Below, piece after piece: positions 25,395 to 34,067 of a DNA stretch of 64,000 bases. How positions within the stretch are numbered: position 1 is the first letter of the stretch; each line of letters opens with the position of its first letter. A program made the translations under genes and the position numbers. Source of the DNA: Verrucomicrobiota bacterium (GTDB lineage: Bacteria; Verrucomicrobiota; Verrucomicrobiia; Opitutales; Opitutaceae). Under the pieces are notes generated by a model that was given only the letters and a program-made list of their open reading frames with translations, made no database searches and was not told the DNA's origin. The DNA lies in NCBI GenBank assembly GCA_023443455.1, contig JAEZUE010000037.1, forward strand, positions 124,001 to 188,000, written 5' to 3'.

Positions 25395-26534
25395 ATGAGC
25401 CGTGCCGAAAAAGAACCCGCGCGCAGCGAAAAGGGCCGTTTGGCCGCGCTCCGACGCAATTCCGGCCTGCAACAGGCGGACCTCGCGGCGCGTTGCGGCG
25501 TCTCGCGGCAATTTTTGAGCATGGTCGAGTCCGGCCGCACGCAACCCAACGTCCAGGTAGCTCTCCGCCTCGCCGCCGAGCTGGGTTGCAGCGTGGAGGA
25601 CATCTTCGGCGCGGTCGCGCCGCGCCACACCTCCGGCCTCGCCGTGCAACTCGCGCAGCCGCAGCTCTCCGCCGGGACCCGGCTCGCCGTCGCCAAGGTG
25701 GCCTCACGTTGGGTCGCCCACCCCGCCGACACTGCGGACTCCCTCGGCGGTGGTTTCAACGAGTCCGATGCGGTGCTTGCCTGGGTCGAGGGCCGCGCCG
25801 AGGCGCGCCCGCACCGCGCGCCCGCCGAGCTCGAACGCAACATCCTGCTCGCCGGCTGCGACCCCGCACTGGCGTTGCTACGCGGCGGCGAAACCGGCAC
25901 CGCCACTGCGGCGACCGGCCGCTGCGCCTGGATCAACAGCGGCAGCGCCCGCTCACTCCAGTTGCTCGCCGACGGCTGGGTGCATGTCGCCGGGCTGCAT
26001 TTCAACAGTGGAGACGCCGACGACAATCTGCGCCACGTGCGCCGGCTCGACCCGGCCGGACACTGGCAGGTGCTGCGCTTCACGCGTTGGGAGAACGGCT
26101 GGATGGTGCGCCCCGAAGTGCGCGCCCGTTTCCGCGGCACCGAGGATCTCGCCGCCGGCCAGATCCGCCTGATCAACCGCGAACCCGGCTCCGGCAGCCG
26201 CCAATGGCTCGACGGCGAACTCGCACGCCTGAAGGTGCCGGCGTCGAAGGTCTCCGGTTACGGGTCCGAGCTCGGCAGCCACTGGGAGTGCGCCCGCGCC
26301 CTGCGCGAGGGCCGCGCCGATGTGGCGGTCGGGCCGCGCGCGATCGCGGCCGCGTGCGGACTGGAGTTCATCGCGATCGGCGAGGTGGCCTTCGACCTCG
26401 TGGTGCCGAAGGTGCATTTCGACCACCCCAGCGTGCAGGCGCTGCTTCAGCGCATGCGCAGCCGGTCCTTCCAGCAGGAGGTCGGCACGCTCGCCGGCTA
26501 CGACGCCAGCGCCGCCGGCACGCGGGCGGGTTGA
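25395..26534 (+). CDS. XRE-HTH regulator with periplasmic-binding-protein-like sensor
   Basis: 379 residues. Residues 13-68 are an XRE-type helix-turn-helix (LAALRRNSGLQQADLAARCG, then VSRQFLSMVESGR). Residues about 150-365 match the PBP_like domain (PF12727 type): LAGCDPALALL, LINREPGSGSRQWLD, SGYGSELGSHWECARALREG, ADVAVGPRAIAAACGLEFIA. That domain is related to molybdate/tungstate-binding proteins and also occurs fused to MoeA. The regulator is divergent from the receptor gene and most likely senses the cargo of this cluster directly. The combination of HTH and sensor makes molybdate or tungstate the leading ligand candidate. Confidence 0.85.
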   Translation: MSRAEKEPARSEKGRLAALRRNSGLQQADLAARCGVSRQFLSMVESGRTQPNVQVALRLAAELGCSVEDIFGAVAPRHTSGLAVQLAQPQLSAGTRLAVAKVASRWVAHPADTADSLGGGFNESDAVLAWVEGRAEARPHRAPAELERNILLAGCDPALALLRGGETGTATAATGRCAWINSGSARSLQLLADGWVHVAGLHFNSGDADDNLRHVRRLDPAGHWQVLRFTRWENGWMVRPEVRARFRGTEDLAAGQIRLINREPGSGSRQWLDGELARLKVPASKVSGYGSELGSHWECARALREGRADVAVGPRAIAAACGLEFIAIGEVAFDLVVPKVHFDHPSVQALLQRMRSRSFQQEVGTLAGYDASAAGTRAG

Positions 26535-26644
26535 GGCGCGCGCGGCGTCGCCCGGCGCGTGGCTCCAGACAATTCGATGCCGCCGGACGGCGTCCGCGGG
26601 CTTTGCCAGCGATGCCCCTACGGTCCGGTGGTTGCCTCACGCCT

Positions 26645-26797
26645 CAACCGTAAGCATTCGGTCGAGTGACGAGTGACGAGCGTCGAGGGGCCGATCACAG
26701 AGGAGATCGAGCGGAACAATCGTACTGAAACCTCGCCACCGGTGGCTTGGCGCTCGTCCCTCGACGCTCGCCTCTCGACAGCATCAGCACGCCTCAG
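26645..26797. repeat. Family-B dispersed repeat, copy 4
   Basis: About 150 bp, from CCGTAAGCATTCGGTCGAGTG to GCATCAGCACGCCTCA. The last bases contain the TGA stop (read on the minus strand) of the unknown gene at 26794. Same orientation as the 11.1-kb copy. Confidence 0.9.
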
Positions 26798-27828
26798 ATC
26801 ATCTCGCCGTCGCGCGGGCTCTGGTCGTCGCGGGCGAGGCGCACGATGTTGTCGAGCCGCTGCATCCAATCTTTGGTGTGCACGATGCGCTCGACGCCCT
26901 CGCCCACCCGCGCGAAGAGCTCCTGACGGGTCATGCGGCGGAGGGAATCTGCGTCGGCCCGGACCACGTAGAGGGCGTTGTCGACCTCGAGATTCTCGAA
27001 CACCGCGAGGTTGTCGCAGTAGTCGATGAGGAAGTAGCCCACGAAACCGCGCGCGCTGTGAAGGATCCGCCGCGGCTCGAGCTTGCGGATACAGTCGAAG
27101 CGTTCCCGCATCAGCCGGAACACCTCACCGCCCTGCCCCGCGGAACGCTGCGCGATCCGCGCCAGCACGGCTTCGGTCGAGGCCTCGTCGAGCGGCACCC
27201 AGCCGAGATCCTCCGAGAGGCCGCGCAACGCGTCGGCTTCGCCATGGTCGACTGGATGCACGCCGACCGCGCCCACGTTTTCCTGCAGCAGGTTCACGCA
27301 GCGCAGGAGCTTGTCGCGAAAATCCGACTGCGCCGGATCGAGCGGTTCCTGCACCTGGAAATGCACCGCGACACCCGCCTCGGAGCCGGGCCTGGGCAGC
27401 GCCCGAAAACCGAGCAGCGCCATCGCCGGCGGCAACAGTTCGCGCTGCCAGACCTCGCGGCGGAAGGTCGTGCGGTGCTTCTTCTCGCCGCGCCACGACG
27501 GCGCTTTGCCGTGCATGAGCTTCGCGTACTTCGGCCGGTCCTTGAGCGGCCGCTCCTCCGGGATCGCGTTGGCGTGGCTGGTCGGGCCGACGTTGGGCGA
27601 CGGCAACAGCACCTGCGTCTCCGGCGACAGGGCCTCCATCGACCCGATACAGAGATGCCGGTACAGCCCCGCGGCGATCTCGGCCTCGGCGAGCACCTTC
27701 GTGCAGCCCACCACGCACAAGGCGCCCGGCGGGAGGTGCACGAGGGCGTTTTCAATCACCGGAGGCAGCTTCCGGAACGTCTTCTTCCACGGCAGCGATG
27801 AGGAGCGAGGCATCGCGTCGATTCTCAT
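26794..27828 (-). CDS. Conserved-looking protein of unknown function
   Basis: 344 residues, cytoplasmic, no signal peptide or membrane helix. It opens MRIDAMPRSSSLPWKKTFRK and contains KLPPVIENALVHLPPGALCV, a basic middle (KDRPKYAKLMHGKAPSWRGE), a helical region and a Tyr/Phe/Asp-rich block, FVGYFLIDYCDNLAVFENLE. No family is recognised. Codon use matches the neighbours, so it is a real gene. An alternative ATG lies 15 bases in (27813). It is divergent from the bifunctional nuclease gene and its stop codon falls inside a family-B repeat. Confidence 0.7.
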   Translation of the reverse strand: MRIDAMPRSSSLPWKKTFRKLPPVIENALVHLPPGALCVVGCTKVLAEAEIAAGLYRHLCIGSMEALSPETQVLLPSPNVGPTSHANAIPEERPLKDRPKYAKLMHGKAPSWRGEKKHRTTFRREVWQRELLPPAMALLGFRALPRPGSEAGVAVHFQVQEPLDPAQSDFRDKLLRCVNLLQENVGAVGVHPVDHGEADALRGLSEDLGWVPLDEASTEAVLARIAQRSAGQGGEVFRLMRERFDCIRKLEPRRILHSARGFVGYFLIDYCDNLAVFENLEVDNALYVVRADADSLRRMTRQELFARVGEGVERIVHTKDWMQRLDNIVRLARDDQSPRDGEMI

Positions 27829-28081
27829 GCAAGCGCGCCCGAGGGCCAGACCGGAGGTTTGAAAATTCGGTGAGCGTGGCGACTTCGGCACGGGCTCGGT
27901 CCCACCCCATCCGCGACGACCCACGCGATTCCTGTCGTGGAGTCCGACCGTGCATGACCGAGGTTGCGCGCAGGAACCGGGGGCACGGCAAAGGTCAAGT
28001 CGCGCCGGGCCGAGCACCAGGTCGCGCCCGCACCTCTCCCGACTTGCAGTCGCTCCGGGCGCCCCACACATTCCCCGCCCC

Positions 28082-28585
28082 ATGCAGAACGATGTCGTCG
28101 AAGTCTCCGTCAAGGGAGTCATGCCCACCGCCAACGGCTGTGCCGTATTCCTTGGCGACGACGGGAAGAACTTCGTCATCTACGTCGACCACGCCGTCGG
28201 CAACGCCATCTCGATGACGATGCAGGGCGTGAAGAAGGATCGCCCGCTCACGCACGACCTGATCGGCAACATCTTCCTCGGTCTCGGCATCACTCTCGAA
28301 CGCGTCGTGGTCAACGACGTCGACAACGGCACCTTCTTCGCCCGCATCATCCTCACGATGAGCAACGAACTCGGCACCAAGATCGTCGAAGTCGACGCCC
28401 GCCCGAGCGATTCCCTCGTGCTCGCCCTCCAGCAGAAAAAACCCGTCTTCGTCGCCCGCGGCGTCTACGATGCCGTCGAGGACATGACCGAGATCCTCGA
28501 ACGCGTGCTCCGCCAACAGGCCGAAGACGACGACGACTCCGACGAGGAAGACGACGACGAGGAAGACGAAAAGCCGCCGTTCTGA
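28082..28585 (+). CDS. Bifunctional nuclease family protein (DUF151)
   Basis: 167 residues. The DUF151/BFN domain spans residues 1-140: VEVSVKGVMPTANGCAVFLG, FVIYVDHAVGNAISM, RPLTHDLIGNIFLGLGITLE, and VDARPSDSLVLALQQKKPVF. Family members are reported to have RNase and DNase activity in plants; their bacterial role is unclear. The C-terminus is a very acidic tail (EDDDDSDEEDDDEEDEKPPF), consistent with charge repulsion or protein contacts. The ATG at 28082 precedes the first conserved strand. The dus gene follows 75 bp later on the same strand. Confidence 0.9.
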   Translation: MQNDVVEVSVKGVMPTANGCAVFLGDDGKNFVIYVDHAVGNAISMTMQGVKKDRPLTHDLIGNIFLGLGITLERVVVNDVDNGTFFARIILTMSNELGTKIVEVDARPSDSLVLALQQKKPVFVARGVYDAVEDMTEILERVLRQQAEDDDDSDEEDDDEEDEKPPF

Positions 28586-28660
28586 GGCGCCTCGTTCCCC
28601 CTCCCGTGGCGACTTGCGTGAGCACGTCGCCCCTCCCAATCGCCCCATCTGCCGCCACCC

Positions 28661-29725
28661 GTGAGCGCACCACGCCCACTGCCCCCGCCACTCCGCCCCG
28701 GCCTGCCGCTGACCGCGCTCGCGCCGATGCAGGACGTCACCGACCTGGCGTTCATGAACCTGATCGGTGAATACGGAGCGCCCGACTACTTCGTCACCGA
28801 GTTCTTCCGCGTCCACGCCACCTCGAAACTCGAGCCCCACATCGTGCGCTCGATCACCGAGAACAGTACCGGCCGACCGGTCTTCGCCCAGCTCATCGGC
28901 GAAAGTCTGCCCGATCTCGAGCGCGCCGCCGCCGACCTGCTCCGCCTCCCGATCGCCGGCATCGACCTGAACCTCGGTTGCCCCGCCCCGAAAATCTACC
29001 GCAAGAACGTCGGCGGCGGCCTGCACCGCGACCTCGCCAAAGTCGACGGCATCCTGCGCACCCTGCGCGCGGCCACCCCCGGGCTCTTCACCGTGAAGAC
29101 CCGCATCGGCTTCGACGACGGCGCCACCTTCGAACGGCTGCTCGAAATCGTCGACGCCAACGACGTCGACCTGCTCAGCGTGCATTGCCGCAGCGTGAAG
29201 GAGCTGTACCGGGGGGAACCCCATTACGAGTTCGCCCAACGTGCGGCCGAGCGTTTGCGCTGCCCCGTGCTCGCCAACGGCGAGATCTCCTCGCCCGCCA
29301 AAGCCGCGCGCGTGCTCGAGGCGACGCGCTGCGCCGGCCTCATGGTCGGCCGCCACGCGATCCGCAACCCCTGGATCTTCCGTCAACTCCGCGAGCAGTT
29401 CGCCGGCGAACCCGTCTTCGCGCCCACGCTGGCCGATGTCCGTGAATACATCGCGCGCCTCCACCGCGCCACGGCCAACCCGGACACGCCCGAGTTCGCC
29501 CGCACCGGCCGGCTCAAGAAGCATCTCAACTTCGTCGCCCAGAGCGTCGATCCCGGGAGCCGCTTCCTCAAGGCGATGCGCCACGCCCGCACCGAGGCCG
29601 AACTCTTCGCCGTGTGCGACGAACACCTGCTGCGCGAACCGACCCGGTTGTTCGCCCTCGAGCCCTACCCCGGCGTCATCGCCCGGCCCAATTGCGAGCT
29701 CCCGCTCGACATGGCCTGCACGTAG
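28661..29725 (+). CDS. tRNA-dihydrouridine synthase
   Basis: 354 residues, TIM-barrel FMN enzyme that reduces uridines in tRNA D-loops. Motifs: LTALAPMQDVTDLAFMNLIG (FMN-binding N-terminus), GIDLNLGCPAPKIYRKNVGG with the conserved Cys, VKTRIGFDD, LLSVHCRSVKELYRGEPHYE and VLANGEISSPAKA, then AGLMVGRHAIRNPWIF (phosphate loop). The C-terminal helical domain is complete. The start is GTG at 28661; the first few residues are Pro-rich. Which Dus subfamily it belongs to was not resolved. Confidence 0.93.
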   Translation: MSAPRPLPPPLRPGLPLTALAPMQDVTDLAFMNLIGEYGAPDYFVTEFFRVHATSKLEPHIVRSITENSTGRPVFAQLIGESLPDLERAAADLLRLPIAGIDLNLGCPAPKIYRKNVGGGLHRDLAKVDGILRTLRAATPGLFTVKTRIGFDDGATFERLLEIVDANDVDLLSVHCRSVKELYRGEPHYEFAQRAAERLRCPVLANGEISSPAKAARVLEATRCAGLMVGRHAIRNPWIFRQLREQFAGEPVFAPTLADVREYIARLHRATANPDTPEFARTGRLKKHLNFVAQSVDPGSRFLKAMRHARTEAELFAVCDEHLLREPTRLFALEPYPGVIARPNCELPLDMACT

Positions 29726-29767
29726 CGCGCTGCGTCCCGTTGCGGATTGGCTTCGGGACAAAACAAA

Positions 29768-29797
29768 CGGCGGAGCCTTTCGACTCCGCCGCTCGAT
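29768..29797 (-). terminator. Terminator of the aquaporin gene
   Basis: The stem CGGCGGAG/CTCCGCCG with loop CCTTTCGA is followed, read on the minus strand, by TTTGTTTTGTCC. It lies 47 bp beyond the aquaporin stop and also separates that gene from the convergent dus gene. Confidence 0.7.
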
Positions 29798-29806
29798 GGA
29801 CAACCA

Positions 29807-29842
29807 GGGCGCTCGTCCCTCGACGCTCGCCTCTGGTCCCAG
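29807..29842. repeat. Short family-B fragment
   Basis: GGCGCTCGTCCCTCGACGCTCGCCTCT is identical to the right half of the family-B repeats. It abuts the aquaporin stop codon at 29844. Confidence 0.75.
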
Positions 29843-29843
29843 T

Positions 29844-30629
<786 letters not shown>

Positions 30630-30824
30630 TTATCCGGCGCGCGAAGGATCCCTCGGTCGGGATCGCCCAGTTCCAGGCCGGAGCATCCGGAGCACCGCGA
30701 CCACGGATCTAAGCCGAAGCCCCGCCAGGGCAATTTTCCGCATCTCGCTCCACGCGCGCCTCCGAGGCGCTTCACGGACCACCCGAATCCGTTTTCCCAA
30801 CGCAACCCGGATACCCGCGGTCCT

Positions 30825-31499
30825 TCATCGCGCCTTGTCCGCCACGAACAGCCGACCCGCCTCCTGCCGCGAGCCGGCATGCAGTTTGACCGGCAAGGTC
30901 TCGACGAGGAACCCGGCCTGCCGCAGGCGCTTCTCGAAGGCACGGTCGGGACCGGCGGACCAGACGACCAGGCGCCCGCCGGGCGCCAGCACCGATGCGA
31001 GCAGGCGCAGGCCGCTCGGGTCGTACATCCGGGAGTTCGACGCCTGCACCATCGCCGTCGGGCCGTTGTCGATGTCGAGCAGGATCGCCGCGTAGGTCGC
31101 CGGTCGCGCGCGGCGCAGCAGTTCGAACACGTCGCCCTCGCGCACGCACACGCGGCGCTCGTCGAGCAACCCGCCATTCAGCCCGCGCAGGTGTTCCCGG
31201 TTCCACGCGACCAGCTCGGGCACGAGTTCCGCCACCTCCACCCGCACGCCCGCACCGGTGTGCTCGAGCACACTGCGCAACGTGAACCCGAGACCGAGTC
31301 CGCCGATCAGCACCGTCTGCCCGCCGCCGCGCCCGAGCCTGGCCACGCCGACCTCGCCAAGCCTCAGCTCCGAACTCGTCGCCGCGGAGTGCATCAGCTC
31401 GCGCCCGCCGAGCCGCACACAGTACGTGCCGCCGTGTTCGTGCAGCGTGAGCACGCCGCCGGACAGGCGAGCCTCGGCGAGCAGCTGGTGCGGTTTCAT
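30825..31499 (-). CDS. Spermidine-synthase-like methyltransferase-fold protein
   Basis: 224 residues. The Rossmann core [20 protein letters not shown] (motif I) is followed by an acidic residue in [16 protein letters not shown], a DV pair in [10 protein letters not shown] and the motif [12 protein letters not shown], the pattern of spermidine synthase-like proteins. The short N-terminus has a GxELM turn ([20 protein letters not shown]) as in SpeE. It could aminopropylate polyamines, but members of this branch are often of unknown substrate and no speD is near. The start overlaps the stop of the truncated OPT gene (ATGA). Confidence 0.78.
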   Translation of the reverse strand: MKPHQLLAEARLSGGVLTLHEHGGTYCVRLGGRELMHSAATSSELRLGEVGVARLGRGGGQTVLIGGLGLGFTLRSVLEHTGAGVRVEVAELVPELVAWNREHLRGLNGGLLDERRVCVREGDVFELLRRARPATYAAILLDIDNGPTAMVQASNSRMYDPSGLRLLASVLAPGGRLVVWSAGPDRAFEKRLRQAGFLVETLPVKLHAGSRQEAGRLFVADKAR

Positions 31500-31762
31500 G
31501 GTTTTGCGTCGCCACTCAACGGACACGCGTCGCGGCCGCCGAGCCGCGCCCAGCCGCGGAAGAGCGCCAGCGAGATCACCGCCACGGGGATCGAGGCGCT
31601 CACGGTCAGGCCGACCTTGAGCACGAGATAGAGCGACGAAGCGCCGAAGACGACCCCCAGCAGCGTACCCGTTATCAGGGCACGCAGCGTGAACTCGGGA
31701 AGGCGGGTGGCGGCAGGGATGTACGGCTCGAAGCCGCGGGAAGGATCTGGTTGGTCTGCCAT
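31496..31762 (-). pseudogene. Truncated OPT family transporter
   Basis: 88 codons. Residues 20-75 match the N-terminus of OPT oligopeptide/metal transporters: [20 protein letters not shown] then [19 protein letters not shown], the first two helices. Full proteins are about 600 residues or more with 14-16 helices; here the frame ends with unrelated residues ([12 protein letters not shown]) and runs straight into the next gene. A deletion that joined the OPT 5' end to the downstream gene is the simplest explanation. It may still matter by setting expression of the coupled gene. Confidence 0.75.
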
Positions 31763-31861
31763 GGTCGGGCGCGGAGAGGTCTCGCCATTCCCCGCAGGAA
31801 GCGGGCCACGGCGCAACGCCGGACTGGACCGAATCGCCCGCCGCCGGGTCCCCGCGCGGAT

Positions 31862-31975
31862 CTGGTCTTGTCCAAGATCGGGCGAAGCACTCGTGCTGGG
31901 AACTCGCCACCGATGGTTTGGCGCTCGTCCCCTCGACGCTCGCCTCGCGACCGCCTCATCGCGGCTGAGGAGAGG
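31862..31975. repeat. Family-B dispersed repeat, partial copy 5
   Basis: About 110 bp matching the right two thirds of the element: CGAAGCACTCGTGCTGGGAA, then TTTGGCGCTCGTCCCCTCGA and CATCGCGGCTGAGG. It lies between the OPT remnant and the PEP-CTERM gene. Confidence 0.82.
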
Positions 31976-32064
31976 GCCGGGGGCGCCCTGGGGCGCACCA
32001 TTTCAGCGACCGGCAGGGTTTCCCCTATTGACCCGCTCCGGGCGCACTGCCGCCGCTTCCCTCC

Positions 32065-32897
32065 ATGCCCATGGCCCGCCCATCGATTCGCCGACTGCGT
32101 CGTGTTGTTCCTGCAACGTTTCTGCTGCTGGTCCTCCCCCTCTGCGCCGAAACGCTCTACTACGACGGCGACGGCTCCGCCACGGCCTTGGCATTTCCCG
32201 ACGTGCTCACCTCCGACGGAGGAAACACCGTCGCGACCGCCGGAGGCACCATCGTTTCGGGGACGACCTTCTCGCTCAACCAGACCATCGGCGGGGCCAC
32301 CAGCGACGACACCATCTGGCTGAGCTTCGTCGGCTACCGCACGACGCTCGCCGCGGCCGATGGCTCCGCCAATGCGTTCAATCTCAGTCTGGGCACCGAC
32401 GCGCAGAACGACCTGATCGGCGTCGGCGGCTACCGCGGCTACACCGCCGGCAAGGGCAACTACGTCGTCTCCGACGGCACCTCCTCGTCGTCAACAACTG
32501 GGCCCTGACCGCGCTCGACGGCGCGACGCAGGACGGCATCCGCACCGGCGTATCCGCAGTTGCCAACTCCGCCAGCGGCGCCGATTTCATCCTGCTCAAG
32601 ATCGAGTACAACCCCTCCAGCGGCACCGACACCCTTTCACTCTGGATCAACCCGACCCTCGCGGCCGGTGAAGACGGCCTCGCCGCACAGACCTTCTTCG
32701 AGATGACCGGGCTCGACCTGAGCGCCTTCGACCAGATCCGCCTTTATACCGGAGCCAACTCGACCTTCGCGGTCGACGAGGTCCGGCTTGCCACCTCGTT
32801 CGAAACCGCGATTCCCGAACCGGCGACGTACGCCTGCGCCCTCGGCGCGGCCTCCATCGCCCTCGTCTTCGCGCGCCGACGTCGCCGGCACGCCTGA
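32065..32897 (+). pseudogene. PEP-CTERM sorting-domain protein with a frameshift
   Basis: The first frame (32065-32508) encodes a signal peptide (LRRVVPATFLLLVLPLCAET) and a secreted beta-rich region, ending prematurely after VVSDGTSSSSTTGP. Near 32485-32495 the coding sense moves to another frame, which continues VVNNWALTALDGATQDGIRT and finishes with a PEP-CTERM anchor: IPEPATYACALGAASIALVF followed by ARRRRR. Together they make one protein of about 275 residues, normally exported and processed by an exosortase. Either the gene is broken or the assembly has a one-base error. Function unknown. Confidence 0.85.
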
Positions 32898-33056
32898 TAC
32901 GGTGCGGACGCTCCAGTCGTCGCGGCCATCGATCGGACCGCATCGCCCCGGCCGAAATCTCCGATTCGCGTGCGGGCTCGCTCGCACCGTCCGGCGGCAC
33001 CCTGGTTCCGGCGATGCGTGGCGCCCAACGCTACGCCGTCCCCATGAGCACCGGCA

Positions 33057-33983
33057 TCACTGTCGGGCCACCGACACCGGCGCCGATGCCTTCAGGTACA
33101 CCGTGCTCGAACACTGCCCATTGGTATCGCCGAGCAAATACGGCGTGAGCTGCTCGAGCTCGGCCAACGGCACCTCGGGACCGCCCACCCACACCTGGCT
33201 CAGATAGCCCATGTCCGGCGACTTCTGCACCCGCCCCTCGTAGGGACCGGGCGCCATTTCCAGCCGCCAGCCCGCCCCGCGTTCGATGGCGAGCGGTTGC
33301 ACCGCGAAGCCGCATTTGGCCGTCTTGCGCCCCGCGAAAAGCAAAATGCGATCCGGCTCCGCCTGCACCGCCGGATGCTCGAGCAGCCCGCGCACCACCG
33401 GCCCGCCGAGTTGCACATCGACCAGCCCTTCCGGGACTTCCGGCGAGACCACCCGCGCCGCCGCGACCGAGAACGGCGTCTCCACCGCGACCACATGCAT
33501 CCCGTAATACGGGCGACCGTCGCAGGACCAGCGCACGGTGCAGCGCAGGCTGTCGCCGTTCCACTCATACTCACGCACGAGCACCGGATAGTCGGAATTC
33601 CCGCGCGGGTGCTCCACCCGGAGCACCCCGTCGTGTTCGTCGACCGCCACCGCCGCCGCATGCTCCCACTCGACCGGCGGCGGCCACACCCAGCGGCTCT
33701 GCGGCCCGAGCCAGAACCGGTGCCCGCCCCAGTTGGGCGAGTCCGACGCAGTCGCGGGCATCACCGCCGGCCGCGGGGCATCGAGCAGGTTGCACGAACC
33801 ATCCGCCGCCCCCAGATAGATCAGGCGGGCCCGGGCCAGCGACACCACCGCGTGCACCGCCCCGCGGGTCGAACAACGCGCCTCCTCCCCATGCCATCGC
33901 ACCGGCGACCAAACGGCCTCGGCCGCCAAACCGGCCGAAGCCATTCCGAGAAGACAGAAGACGAGGAGTTCGCTGGGACGCAT
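33057..33983 (-). CDS. Secreted DUF4380-like protein
   Basis: 308 residues with a signal peptide (MRPSELLVFCLLGMASAGLA). The mature part has features of DUF4380 proteins: LIYLGAADGSCNLLDAPRP, NWGGHRFWLGPQSRWVWPPP and later VWVGGPEVPLAELEQLTPYL. The fold is probably a galactose-mutarotase-like beta sandwich; a role in binding or acting on carbohydrate is inferred from that and from the GH9 gene 84 bp upstream on the same strand. Confidence 0.65.
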   Translation of the reverse strand: MRPSELLVFCLLGMASAGLAAEAVWSPVRWHGEEARCSTRGAVHAVVSLARARLIYLGAADGSCNLLDAPRPAVMPATASDSPNWGGHRFWLGPQSRWVWPPPVEWEHAAAVAVDEHDGVLRVEHPRGNSDYPVLVREYEWNGDSLRCTVRWSCDGRPYYGMHVVAVETPFSVAAARVVSPEVPEGLVDVQLGGPVVRGLLEHPAVQAEPDRILLFAGRKTAKCGFAVQPLAIERGAGWRLEMAPGPYEGRVQKSPDMGYLSQVWVGGPEVPLAELEQLTPYLLGDTNGQCSSTVYLKASAPVSVARQ

Positions 33984-34067
33984 CGCTCCCACCGAATACA
34001 AAACCCGCGCCCGGAGGCGAGCCGGGAGTTCGCGCTAAATCGCCGCAGGGCCGCTTCCGGCGCCGCC

